Shown here piece by piece: positions 1 through 10,049 of a stretch of 16,333 nucleotides of DNA. The stretch's first letter is position 1. Each line of letters starts with the position of its first letter. Position numbers and translations under genes: made by a program. The notes beneath the pieces are model-generated. The model saw only the letters and a list, made by a program, of their open reading frames with translations, was not told where the DNA came from and did no database searches. Source of the DNA: Gnomoniopsis sp. IMI 355080 (Eukaryota > Ascomycota > Sordariomycetes > Diaporthales > Gnomoniaceae); contig JAPEVC010000414.1 of assembly GCA_027946555.1 (NCBI GenBank), forward strand, positions 1-16,333, given 5' to 3'.

Positions 1-589
1 GCGGGTTGGGTGGGTATGTTCCATGCAGCAGGTGCCTTTTTAGTCCTTGTTCATGACAAGTCCAGACAAGGACAACTCCAAACGAGACCTTAGCTGGGGT
101 AAAAAAGACAGCCAGGCGGGCCATACCGAAGCTCGACTGCAACACACTCGCCGCTGGCTATTTTCTTTTATCTTTTTCCCCCGCCAGTCAATTCTTGCAC
201 ACACACTGGCGTCCTCCTTTCCACCGCCCGATTGCCTCTCAACCTGGTGGCAATAGCAGTGTTGCACTTGATTGAGCTGGAAAAGTCCCAACGGAGCTTA
301 CGTAGCAGAGTTCCAAGGCGGGAGTAACCATCTTCTCTTCTTCCTCGGCGTCCTTCTTTGCTGTGCTGCTCCAACATCCATTGCGTCACCAATCGTTGGG
401 CACGATAGTCTCAACCACCCGCACGTGCCTGACTCCAGCAACGCCTGGGTCCTTGATTTGTTGTTTGCTCCATCTTGCACATCTTGTTGCGCGTCCTGCA
501 GCGCCTACGAAAGGCCCTTCGAACCCGTCGCCATCGTCAATCTGGATTTCCAGAAGTCTCTCGGCGAAGCATCTGCCGCTGTGGCCCCA
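1..589 (+). promoter_or_regulatory. Promoter and 5' leader of the mitochondrial iron carrier gene
   Basis: This stretch holds no gene I can support. From 54 to 589 the plus strand contains no ATG at all, which fits a promoter plus long untranslated leader and makes the ATG at 590 the first usable start. Pyrimidine-rich runs occur near 162-182 and 330-360, as is common around fungal transcription starts. A TTATCT (AGATAA on the other strand) GATA-type site lies at about 168-173. A CCAAT box is at 389-393, with a CGATAG at 403-408. GATA and CCAAT sites are the kinds bound by the fungal iron regulators (SreA-type GATA factors, CCAAT complex with HapX), but single sites of this length occur by chance. 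The regulatory reading is inference. Confidence 0.5.
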
Positions 590-1994
590 ATGGCCCAGCC
601 CAATGCCGAGCCCGATGAGGACTACGAGTGAGTTGATCTTGTTGCGGCGCCTGGCACTGCTCGACGACGAGGATTTTTGTCGTGCTGACTCCTGCTCCCA
701 TCACTACAGCTATGAATCCCTCCCGCCCAACTTCTCCCTCCTGCAGAACATGGCAGCTGGCGCCTTTGCAGGCATAGCCGTCAGTATCCTTTCTCGAGAC
801 CTCGGCCTCGATCTCCTCTCTGACTGTCACAATAGGAACACACTGTCATGTACCCAATTGATGCTATCAAGGTCCGTTTGCCTCCTAGGCCCTTGCTTAC
901 CCCGTTGTTGTCACATATGGCTTGTCCGGACATCTAACGCCCAATTCTACGCAGACGCGAATGCAGGTCCTAAACCCAAATCCTTCCGCAGTCTACAATG
1001 GTATGATACAAGGCACCTACAAAATGGCTACCGGCGAGGGTATAATGAGTCTGTGGAGGGGCATGTCCAGCGTCGTTGTTGGTGCTGGCCCCGCCCACGC
1101 TGTCTATTTTGCAACCTATGAAGCTGTCAAGCATCTCATGGGTGGGAATAGGGTCGGTGTGCATCACCCTCTAGCAGCAGGTATGGCCAGTCCCCACCAA
1201 CCCCCTCCCCAAGCATCTAGTCCAAAGACGGCAGCTAACTCGCGACAGCCACGAGTGGAGCCTGCGCAACTATCGCAAGCGATGCTCTCATGAATCCCTT
1301 TGATGGTACGTCTGTAGTCCAGTCTTGCGCACCTCATGTCAAATAGGCCTACAAGGTCGACAAACCCATGCGATATTGATTGCGCTGACACCGCCACCAA
1401 CAGTCATCAAACAACGCATGCAGATCCAGAATTCGACCAAGATGTATCGGTCTATGTTCGACTGCGCAAAGTACGTCTATAAGACCGAAGGCGTGGGCGC
1501 ATTCTACGTCTCTTACCCAACCACTCTTTCCATGACGGTGCCATTCACCGCATTGCAGTTCCTCGCCTACGAATCAATATCCACCGTCATGAACCCCACC
1601 AAGAAATACGACCCCTTCACTCACTGCGTGGCTGGTGCCGTTGCCGGGGGCTTCGCCGCCGGCTTGACGACCCCCATGGACGTCATCAAGACCATGCTGC
1701 AGACAAGAGGTACCGCGACGGATCCCGAGGCGAGGACGGTGAATAGCTTCAAGGCTGGCTGCAGCTTACTATACCGAAGGGAGGGTCTTCGCGGCTTTTT
1801 CAAGGGTGTCAGGCCAAGAATGGTGACCACTATGCCCAGCACGGCGATTTGTTGGTCAGCCTATGAGTTCTCGAAGTTCGTGCCCCCTCCACTTCCCTTC
1901 ACCTTGATCTGGCACCGAGACCTGCTACGAGCTTTAAATGCTGACCAATCGTGCACTCAGGGCGTACTTTATTCGCCAGAATGACGCAGCTTGA
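590..1994 (+). CDS. MRS4: Mitochondrial iron transporter (mitoferrin), MRS3/MRS4 family of the SLC25 carriers
   Basis: Predicted exons: 590-627, 710-779, 836-871, 955-1180, 1249-1305, 1404-1875 and 1961-1994, giving 310 residues, a normal carrier length. The introns (56-98 nt) have GT-AG ends and CTGAC or CTAAC branch sites. Three carrier repeats are visible with matrix-side signatures PIDAIK (43-48), PFDVIK (140-145) and PMDVIK (233-238). The second halves carry EGIMSLWRG and EGLRGFFKG. GPAHAVYF (93-100) in the second helix region is characteristic of the mitoferrin group. By family knowledge the protein moves ferrous iron across the inner mitochondrial membrane for Fe-S cluster and haem synthesis. 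The start is the only in-frame ATG upstream of the conserved DYDYESLPPNF segment, and there is no cleavable presequence, as expected for carriers. Donor sites GTCAGT, GTCCGT and GTTCGT are slightly off consensus, but each is required to keep the conserved frame. Another SLC25 substrate is possible but less likely. Confidence 0.94.
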
Positions 1995-2023
1995 GAGGTG
2001 AAGCTCCTCTCGATACGAGCTTC
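1991..2023 (+). other. Two overlapping, mutually exclusive hairpins at the carrier stop codon
   Basis: Hairpin A pairs TTGAGAGG (1991-1998) with CCTCTCGA (2006-2013) around 7 nt, with one T-G wobble, and includes the TGA stop. Hairpin B pairs GAAGCTC (2000-2006) with GAGCTTC (2017-2023) around 10 nt, perfectly. Both cannot form at once because they share 2006 and interleave. The pairing is seen directly; any role in the mRNA is speculation. Confidence 0.3.
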
Positions 2024-2821
2024 GTGCGCGCCCAAAAACTCGCGTTCACGGAATCCGAACCTCCAGGACTATTTGGACAGTGTTTCAATAACTTGCGGCT
2101 CTGCGACCTGGCCTCGGTACATTGGTACTGGCCTGCGCAGCGCTTGGCTGCCACAGTCTGCGTGGAGCGAGGGGTATGTGTGCTCTTCAGCGGAAGAGAC
2201 GGTCGAAACGTTGCAACCAAATGTGAGGATAGAAAGGGTCATCCAGATGTCGAGGGCGACTTCGCGGTGGCAGGTTCTATTTCTGCTACCATTTAAGGGG
2301 GACCGGCAGGGCGCTTATGTACATAAAAGTTCGTGAAATTGCGGCTGTCAGGATGCACGCGGCGTGGTATAGGGAGAATAGAGAAAGAGAGCGTCTGCGA
2401 TTTCCGCTTGATGTTACGTGCGGAAGGTGCCCGCCCCTTCAACGCATGTGGCTCCAACAGGGGCGTATGCCCCGTACGTCCTGATTATAATACAGTCACG
2501 AGTGAGTTCGCATGTGAGAAGGGTCGTCGAGCTCTTCCATGTCAGAATCGGCACAAAGAGGAGAGCAGGCAAATGTTCGAGAATCGCCTTTAATATTGTG
2601 ATCACGCAGTGCCTAGCCCTTTTTACGGCGAATGAGAACACACCGTCAGATGAAATGTATGATTGTGTCTATGTTCTAAGACCACCATGAATCACCTTTT
2701 GGTGACACCTAAACTCCGTGCCGGCCAGTTTTCTTCACGCCAACTCCAGTATGAAACAAGCAACACCTCCAAAAACGCAATCAAAGTAATCCCTTGGCGC
2801 TGTTTGCGACAATATATGCTA
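1995..2821. other. Convergent 3' intergenic region between the carrier and DnaJ-TPR genes
   Basis: No gene is supported here, and the open frames of 75-112 codons show no recognisable protein features. The interval must hold the 3' UTRs and poly(A) sites of two converging genes. Small perfect hairpins are present: CTCTTC/GAAGAG around a 4-nt loop at 2183-2198, GGGGC/GCCCC at 2460-2473, and TCACC/GGTGA around TTTT at 2692-2705. An additional pair overlapping the carrier stop codon is listed separately. None has a known function. Confidence 0.6.
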
Positions 2822-4447
2822 TTAAAACCCAAACGGCGAACCACCACCCTGGCCCCCGAATTTGAACTGGAACTGCTGGCCACCCTGCTGGAACATGAAT
2901 GGGCCGCCGCCACCACCGGGGAACCCACCCTGCTGAAAGGGGTTGCCGCCGCGTTCTTGTGAATTGGGGTCGTCGCCACGGTCGAAGCGCGCGCGCAACT
3001 CCGGGTCAGCAAGCACCTCGTATGCCTCGTTGATAGCCTGCATCTTCTTCTCAGCCTCCTCCTTCGTAACGCCGTTGCGCTGCGCACGGTCCGGGTGGTT
3101 CTTTTGCACCAGCTTGCGGTACGCCGACTTGATCTGCCTTTCGTCGGCGTCGCGCGCCACCCCGAGTACTTTGTAGTAGTCCTTGGTCTTGCTCCTCTTA
3201 AGGTTGATCTGGGCTTCTCGCAGTAGGGGGTCAACGATATTGCTCTTGTCGGGTTGCGCTTCCTTGGCTTTGTTCAGCTGGTTGACGGCGGGCTCGAAGT
3301 CCTCGGCGTCGGAGAGGACCTTAGCGCGGTAGAGGAGGCCGTAGAATGAGTTCTCGTTGAGGGCGAGCGCTTCCTTGCAGTACTCGGCAGCCTTCTTGCC
3401 GTTGGACTGAGGGGAAACGTTTTAGCATAAGTCAAAGAAAAATGTATTGTTCTCAAAACGACTCACCTCGTAGTAGCCTTGGCACGCCAATTCCACCAGC
3501 CTCGTAAGCAATTGGCTTGGGGTAGCTTCGGGAATGTACTTGTCCTTCTTCAGTTCAGCGATCTGATCCGTGACCTCCTTGATCAGACCGGCGTCCTCCC
3601 CAGAAGGAATGAGCAGCTTGGTGCCCGTCATTGGTTGGCTCTTGCCGAACGCCTTCTCGACCTTGGCGATGGTCTTCTCGATGGCCTTCTCCTCCTTGAG
3701 AAGCTTCTTACAAACCTTGGAGTCGGGGTCGGAGTGTAGGCACTTGCGAATCTGAGCCATGCCTTGTTGCGTGTCTCCCAGGGCAAAGAAGGTGATGGCC
3801 GAGATCTTGACATGGGGATCGGTATCGCCCGGCCGCAGGTTGAGGATGTGGTGCAGATCGCCCATACCCTCTTCAACTTCGCCTTTTTGAAATCGACAGC
3901 TACTCCGCAGCTCACGCAACGAAACGGCGCGATTGGCGACCATGATAGCCACGCCGGCCTGGTTGATACACTCGTCCCAATTGCCTTGGTTCGATGCTTG
4001 CTCGGCAAGCTTGACAGCGCCGTGTGCCTCCAACAGTTCGCTCATCTCGGTGGAGTCCTGGCCCAGCTTGGCGAGAGTGTATTGCTCCTTTGCGCCGTCC
4101 CAGTCAGCCTGGCGGGCCTTGAGCTTACCCAACTGAAGGTGTGCGCCCTCGAAGCCAGGGCGCAGTGCCAGGCATTTGTCAAAGTCGTCAGCGGCCTGCT
4201 TGGTGCGGCCAAGGGATAAATAAGTGGTGGCGCGCTTGAAGTAGGTCAAATAGTCGTCTGGGTCCCGGGCAACGGCAGCATCGTAGTAGACCAGAGCATC
4301 GGCGGTTCTGCCTGTGGCCAGGTACTGGGTGGCCTGTTGAAGGAGGGCAGTAATGGGAGTGTCGGAGGGGATGTCGGAGAGGGAGAGGGAGGTGGAGAGG
4401 GAGAGGAAGAAGCTGGCACAGGCCAGAGTTGAGAGACGGAGAAACAT
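2822..4447 (-). CDS. DNAJC3: ER co-chaperone with TPR repeats and C-terminal J domain (P58IPK/DNAJC3-like)
   Basis: Two exons, 4447-3467 and 3406-2822, are joined across a 60-nt intron (GTGAGT...CTCAG), giving 521 residues; human DNAJC3 has 504. Residues 1 to about 23 form a hydrophobic signal peptide, so the protein should enter the ER lumen. Tandem TPR units run from about 31 to 380; examples are the A-L-x-Y-Y-D-A and YFKRATTYLSLGR segments. The J domain spans about 403-470, starting DYYKVLGV, with the essential HPD at 431-433. A Gly/Phe-rich tail (478-521) ends the protein, and no HDEL/KDEL-type retention signal is present. By family knowledge such proteins bind unfolded clients through the TPRs and stimulate the ATPase of the lumenal Hsp70 (BiP/Kar2). 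The start at 4447 is the ATG just before the signal peptide. The in-frame extension upstream has no signal-like character. Confidence 0.93.
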
Positions 4448-5125
4448 GCTGACGCAGTTGGTGCTGAAATAGGTGAACAGGCTCGTCGAATTTCTGAGAG
4501 AGTCAACTTGGGAAGGGTGGTCGAAATTGGGGTGCGAGGCGGTTGCACCGCGACACAGACACGCGTCCAATCTAGTAGAGACGGTGCAGAACGGAAGGAG
4601 ATCAACGTCGACGAGTGAAAGAAAACTTTCAAAAGGACAGGTCTGATGCCAGTCAGGGAGACGGCGTTCGCGATACTCTTTCTCTACGACGATTCAACGT
4701 TGAAGAAAGTTCCAGGTGGCCTTTTCGGGGCCATGGCGGTACGGAAGTACGATTCGACGCTATTCGGGAGATAGACAAAGCCTCCGGGCTACGTCTCAAG
4801 GCAACCCCGGCCCCATCACAGATCGAGAAACAGGGGGTGCTTAGCGTTGGCCCCCTGCTGTGTGGCCTGCCGCCTGCTAGCATAGTACCTGCGGTTGCAC
4901 CACTCTGCGGAGCAGCCTATAGGTAGCTTTCAATCTGCCATCCGAAAAGCCCCACCCCGTAACCCGGCTGTCGCCATCATCCCTGTCGATATCTACTATG
5001 GTAGGTACTATGTACCCAGTTGTGTCCCGTCTGGCACGTGCCAACGTGAATACTGATGACCAACATTCCATACTGTACTTGCAACTTCAACGCGTCGACA
5101 CAGCCGCTTGAGACAGAGACCCAAG
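4448..5125. promoter_or_regulatory. Shared divergent promoter of the DnaJ-TPR gene and the HAUS1-like gene
   Basis: This 678-nt interval separates two start codons that point away from each other, so it must contain both promoters and leaders. Nothing in it looks coding. Candidate sites are a perfect CACGTG E-box at 5035-5040 followed by a second ACGTG at 5044-5048, an ACGCGT hexamer at 4561-4566, and a CCAAT at 4567-4571. I looked for an ER stress element (CCAAT-N9-CCACG) for the chaperone side and did not find one. An ATG at 5056 opens a 58-codon frame that overlaps the HAUS1 start in another frame and ends at 5232; it matters only if transcription starts upstream of it. Confidence 0.55.
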
Positions 5126-6055
5126 ATGGCTCACCTGCCCCCGGACTCCGCCATCTTCTCTCCATCAGTGGCCCGCCTCGCTGCCTCTACAGCCAAGGAT
5201 TGGTCCTACGTCGACGCCTGGCTGGCCTCTAAATACAAAGGCCGCTCCCCGCCACCCTTTGAGAGAAACCCGGACACTTTGAAGGTTCTACTTGCCTTGA
5301 CAAGCCTGAACGAGACGGCGGATGAAGATCGCGACTTAGTGGCGCGCGTCGCTGCCGATGCGTTGCAAGAGCTTCAAGCTGCTGACGATGAGCGCAAGCT
5401 GCATCAGAGTCAAGGGTCCGGAATCAATCTCGTCGAATTAAAGGAGGATTTCTTCGATGCCCTGGAAGACTGTCTCACAAAAGATGGCAAGGCTTCCCTT
5501 GATGCGATGGCCTCAGCAGCCGTGCAATTGGGCATGGCCTGTCCAGAGCCTGCGCAGATCGGCCAGGCCATGCTTCGTCTACAGATGCGGCACTTTGATC
5601 TCGAGCAAGCTGTCGCGCGGGTCGGCGTTCTGCAGCGCTATATGGACTTGGAAGCTACAAGACTGTCCCACCTGCTCCAAGAGGTCAGTGGCAACAACTA
5701 CCGCCCACCAGCGGATTTGGCCCGGCAGAACCTCGACTTGCAGCGCAAAGTCAAGACTATGGCGAAAAACTTGCCAGAGCTGAAGGACAAGGTCTCTTCG
5801 CTAGCGCGGATTATCGGCGCGCCAAACCCGACCATCGAGCAAGTCAGGCTCGGAGAAGAGAGCTATCTGAAGCTGCTTGAGGTCAAGAGAAGCCTTGATC
5901 AGCAGGTCAACGAGTTTGAAGGCTTGCCCCCCGACACTGAAGAGGCGCGGTTGCAATTGGACACATTGAGGAAAGAGCTTCGCAACATCACGGACCGCCG
6001 CGATGCGGTTTTCGAGAATCTGGTCGAGCGCGAGACCCCGCGTAAAGGGAGATGA
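5126..6055 (+). CDS. HAUS1: HAUS augmin-like complex subunit 1
   Basis: This is an intronless gene of 309 residues. The N-terminal region (about 29-60) has the pattern VDAWL...FERNPDTLKVLLAL, which matches the start of animal HAUS1 (AWL...YEVNPRTTEIL). The C-terminal region has LPELKDKV followed by APNPTIEQV (about 232-240) and a last helix ending near EGLPPDTEEA, matching the LMPNPSLAQV segment of HAUS1. Between them are long heptad-like helices typical of a coiled coil. By family knowledge augmin recruits gamma-tubulin to existing spindle microtubules to nucleate branches. It occurs in filamentous fungi but is missing from budding yeast. The start at 5126 (CCAAGATGG context) is the first in-frame ATG. 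The gene converges on VAC14 with only 121 bp between stop codons. The match is from remembered family patterns, not a search. Confidence 0.82.
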   Translation: MAHLPPDSAIFSPSVARLAASTAKDWSYVDAWLASKYKGRSPPPFERNPDTLKVLLALTSLNETADEDRDLVARVAADALQELQAADDERKLHQSQGSGINLVELKEDFFDALEDCLTKDGKASLDAMASAAVQLGMACPEPAQIGQAMLRLQMRHFDLEQAVARVGVLQRYMDLEATRLSHLLQEVSGNNYRPPADLARQNLDLQRKVKTMAKNLPELKDKVSSLARIIGAPNPTIEQVRLGEESYLKLLEVKRSLDQQVNEFEGLPPDTEEARLQLDTLRKELRNITDRRDAVFENLVERETPRKGR

Positions 6056-6176
6056 TACTGGTCCACCGGATCGACTGCCATATTCACACAGATTGCGTTC
6101 CCGTAACTGATTAGCCTTCGGATTGGGTGTTGTGGTACGTCAAAGTAGACTGTCGCTCAACAAACAACATCCATCC
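6056..6176. other. Short convergent 3' gap between HAUS1 and VAC14
   Basis: Only 121 nt separate the two stop codons, so the 3' UTRs of these oppositely oriented genes very probably overlap as antisense transcripts. I see no gene or strong hairpin in it. Confidence 0.6.
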
Positions 6177-9100
6177 TCATTGATTTTGCTGCTGAGCTCT
6201 CTTTCCCCTGCCCGGCATTGCACCTCCTAATCTTCCAAACTGCCTGCCGAGACCTGACTTCTTAGCCGCCGGTGCTGCAGGTACAGGAGCATCTTTCTGA
6301 GGCACAGGCGGCGCACGACCCATTGGTTTCGCCGCCGGCATGTCCAACCCGTCCGTGATGCGGAGATCACCCACCCCCAACGTTGGTCCGTCGTCCAAAT
6401 TGCCGCCCAATCGCTGCGCCCGCCTAGCGCGCTCCTGGACGCTGCGGAATTTCTCTAACAAATCGACCCACCGGATAATGCCCTCCTCGCGGCCCTTGAG
6501 CCGGTTGGGTCGATCGAAAGATGTGGCGCTCGGGGTAGTCGCGGAACTGAGAGGCGGTACAGTGTGAGTATCGAAGTTGCCTAAAAGTCCGTACTGGGGG
6601 GAACAGTGAGGGGAGGGGGTTTGAAGAAATTGAACCGTCTCCACCACAAATCCATGTCGAGATTGTGATGAAGCCGCATTCGTGGGCACGTACGGTCTTG
6701 GTGCTATGTGCAGATAGCCTATGGAGCTGACGCTGTTGAGGCGGTTTCTGAGCGCGGCAAAGGCGGAGGATTGGGGGAGAAGCATGAGCAATCCATAGAG
6801 ACATTTATAGAGATGAGGATACTTGTCGGGCTCAAGCAGTTGAAGTCGCAGGTCTTGACCGGTCAGCATCATTTCATTTGCCCACAGGACCAGTACTCAC
6901 ATGTGAAAACAGGTGACTCCAACAGCTGAACCAATTTATCGATCTGGATGAGTATGTTGACAGTCATCTCAAGCTCAGCACTGCGCGTCCGTACCCAGTC
7001 AGTGATGCTATCTGTGAATTTTCTTCAAGGTTGTCTTACAAAATCTGAAGTAAGTTGTAAGCTTGTTCATAGGCTTGCGCAAGGAGACAAAGTGAAAAAG
7101 TAGCCACGGCGTTGTAGCACCATGATCTGAATAGTGCGACAAAGAAAGTCTGGCCCTCCTGTCCGAATGTCAGTCAAATGCGAAAACTAATAGCAAGATC
7201 GATAAGTGTATATATACCTTGGACTCCAGATTCCTTAGTCGTTTGCGTAATTCAGCGAGCTCCGGAGCGGTGATTAGATTATTGTTGAGATTCTGCACCA
7301 TGATGCTAGCAAATTCTAAGTCCTCTTCTTTCTCGATGCAGTCGGCTAAGGTGCGGTATATACGTTCGGCACTGAGACTAACACACAGCTGCCGTATGAT
7401 GAGATTGCCTCTTGTCTCGAGGAGCCTCCGGTCCGTCGAAAATAGCTGCAGCAGACTGACCATGAAGTTGGTGAAATAGTCGTCCTCGCTGTTCCTCGAT
7501 ATTTGGGAGAGCAGTTGCAAATCCTTGGTGACTACTGCTTCTGCAGGATCTGAAAGTGTCTTCAACAAGGCTGGGAATGTTCCGTCATTGAACGCAAGGA
7601 CCTTGCGAGGAGCCTTTCTGTGTAGCATAATTAGCCACGTTAGGGCAGCCACACGCGTAGCTTCGTGATCGTTAAGGAAGAGCAATGTGAGTGAGTTGAC
7701 GGCAGCCGCATAGTCCAAGTCCACCTGTGGATGATTCGATGGCGCAGGGGTCATTCCCCGAGGCGTCCCCTCTCCAGGTGATGCATTTTTGGCATTCGGT
7801 TGTGGGCTTGGTGTGTCGATATCTCGGGTACTAGCCAGTGATGCGCGGCCACTAGGACCACCTTCCGGGCGTTCCCCACCAAGCGGGATTCGTGATGGTT
7901 GCGAGGACAATGAGAGCTCCGGTTCGTCAGAAAGCGAGACAACATAGTCCATCAGCGCATTATTGACTCTCGCTGCCGCCAAACGGATCGACTCCACTCC
8001 ACTGGCCATAGCGGGAAGCAGGTGAGCCAGAACCTTGGGGGTGAAAGGCAGCACCTCTTCAGGACAGATATCCAGAAACTCGACAATCCACTTCAGAGAT
8101 TCCAGAAGCCCATCTTCATCTTGAGCTGAGGCCGACCCAACACGCTCGTGGGATTTCGAGGGGCCCATTGGACTCGATTGGTCGAGAGAAGTCGTTAAGA
8201 TCTCGAGGATGGCTTTATAATTGATTTGTACATCCTGACCAGGGACCCAGTCGTCTTCACTGCTGCTTTCATCCTCTTCGGCGGCCAGGGTAGAATCGAT
8301 CTCATCGCCATCCTCTAGACCAGCGTGGCCACTGCCGCTATCGAAAGAGTTGGAGCGCTTGCGATGGCCGCCTTCCTTTGACTTTTTACTCTCTACAATG
8401 CCCTTTTTGATGCGTGAAATGCGCTTGATCTCGCTCAGGAATTTGTCGAGGCAAGCATGGGTGGCCTGGTGCACGTCACGGTTGGGGTCGCTTAGGAATT
8501 TGAGCAGGCTACCCAGAAACTCGGGTAAATATGTGACCAATTCCAGGTCAGGTATTGAGTCGAGCAACGTGATCCAGCCGACCAGAAAAGTGCGGGTGAA
8601 AGGGTTGATGGTGTAACTGCGATCTTTGAGCAGCGGGATGAATTGTTTCAAGGAGAATGCGGTTGGCAGATCGGTGTGCTCGTCGACTGTGTCTTTATCA
8701 TCGTTCAAGTCCTCGTCGCCGGCTGCATCTGTGATGGGCATCTCCAAGACACTCACGTAGGTCGCTGCTGACTCTGAGACGATGTCTTTGACGAGGCGGT
8801 CAAGTAACTCGGCGCCATTCTTCACAGAGAGTTCCGAATCTGCGCCCAACTAGTGGAAGACAGAGAGGATCAGCACAGTCTGGGGCACCTACAGATGAGG
8901 GCAAGACGGCTTACTTTGCACAGAGCATCAAATATGTGGTTGAAGTACTTCAAAATTTCTCCCTTTGCGACTTTGGCAATGTTATACATGGCCTCGCATG
9001 CATAATACCTAACTCGTGCATCCTGATCGGTAAAACAAGCCAGTACTGGGGGAACTATGACTTCGAGATAGCGCGGGAGCTCCTGATGAGAAGTCAGCGT

Positions 9101-9444
9101 TGTGACAGGAGCAAGCGAATGCTGTGTCCAACAAAGGGGAGAGTGTGGAGTTGGGCCGTACTGGACCAAGAGCTATAGCAGCAGCGGCCAAGCCGATAAG
9201 ACCTCCATTTCGCGCATGCTGGTGGACGGCGTAGGCATACTCGTTGCACAGCTGGTCCAGGATAGCAGTGACTTTGTCATAGTCTCTTGTAGCAACGAGC
9301 TCTCGAATGAGACGCTCAAGCCTAGCAGATTGTCAGTGATGTGGGAAACAGGGTAGGACGGAGGGAGCAGACAGACTCTAGAGCGCCAACTTTTCGCTTG
9401 TCGTAAAGCTTGTCGTTCAGAGCACGCTGGACAGCGGCATCCAT
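6177..9444 (-). CDS. VAC14: Vac14, scaffold of the Fab1/PIKfyve-Fig4 phosphoinositide complex
   Basis: Predicted exons: 9444-9377, 9321-9162, 9082-8915, 8849-7218, 7158-7040, 6980-6901 and 6853-6177. The last one probably splits into 6853-6694 and 6546-6177. The product has 918 residues spliced or 967 if the 147-nt segment is kept; yeast Vac14 has 880. The N-terminus (MDAAVQRALNDKLYDKRKVG) and the segment VPPVLACFTDQDARVRYYACE are typical of the HEAT-repeat Fab1-binding part. The region WLIMLHRKAPRKVLAF through NRLNSVSSIGYLHI matches the conserved C-terminal Fig4-binding part. An acidic spacer, EEDESSSEDDW, lies near 325. By family knowledge Vac14 dimers hold the kinase Fab1 and phosphatase Fig4 on the vacuole to set PI(3,5)P2. 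Introns of 47-79 nt mostly carry CTGAC branch sites. The first donor (GTCTGT) is weak but gives the expected LELERLIRE reading. Confidence 0.94.
6547..6693 (-). other. Probable in-frame (3n) optional intron in the last VAC14 exon
   Basis: On the minus strand this segment begins GTACGT at 6693 and ends CTCTCAG at 6547. It is 147 nt, a multiple of three, and has no stop in the VAC14 frame, so either splicing or retention gives a full-length protein. Removing it joins APRP directly to SATTPSATSFDRPNRLKGRE, a compact linker like that of other Vac14 proteins. Retaining it inserts 49 residues without conserved character. It has a strong pyrimidine tract (near 6595-6628) but no CTRAC branch site, only CTCAC. 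Confidence 0.5.
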
Positions 9445-9970
9445 GATGGCTCTTGCTCAGCTCAAGCTCAGCGCAGGTATGCGCAAGCAAGAGAACCAGG
9501 CGGTATGTGATAGGCCTCGGTCGGGTCCTGACTCGAGTCGTTCTGATAAGCGTCTGTCTGTCAACGGCGAAGCCACTTCGATCAGGTACAACTAAGACTG
9601 GCTAGTATGGAAAACTGCTCGGGTGGGAAGCGGGAATGACAGGCTGTTTCCAGGTATGGGGGGCTGCGAGTAGACAAGATCACCTGCAGGGGGCCGGGAC
9701 GCATGCTAGTGAGGGCGACAATGTTGGAGAAGGCTAGAGCCGCAAGTAAGCAACATGTGCAGAGACTTGGACGGAGATTCTATGGAGGTTGAACGTGAGG
9801 CTGGCGTCGACAAGGAAGAATGACGTTGGGTTGCACCTTCGCACGCTGCACCAGGGCCGAGGACCTTGTACAGGTTACCCGAGATCTCCACCAACCCTTC
9901 GCCCAAAGCGTGAGTACTGTTACTTTGGTTGGGGGCATGTCGGTTGCCGCTTTGGTGCACGCTAACCATG

Positions 9971-10020
9971 CACCTGCACCTGCACCTACACCTACACCTA
10001 CACCTACACCTACACCTACA
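9971..10020. repeat. Hexanucleotide minisatellite (CACCTG/CACCTA, about 8.3 units)
   Basis: Two CACCTG units are followed by six CACCTA units and a partial CA. The array has only one variant position, which changes once along it. Read as protein it would give Pro-Ala/Pro-Thr on the plus strand or Val-Gly on the minus strand, which explains the odd open frames that cross it. Such arrays change length by replication slippage. Confidence 0.95.
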
Positions 10021-10049
10021 ACCTGCACTCCATCTTTGTTTTCTTGCAA

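Noticed and set aside
363..1121. 252-codon plus-strand frame over the start of the carrier gene
   Set aside because: It is out of frame with the conserved carrier exons and runs through their introns, so it is a shadow.
4448..5125. ER stress element (CCAAT-N9-CCACG) for the DnaJ-TPR gene
   Set aside because: The only CCAAT found (4567-4571) is not followed by CCACG at the required spacing.
9971..10020. Repeat array as a CRISPR-like structure
   Set aside because: Units are 6 nt and contiguous with no spacers, in a eukaryotic genome.
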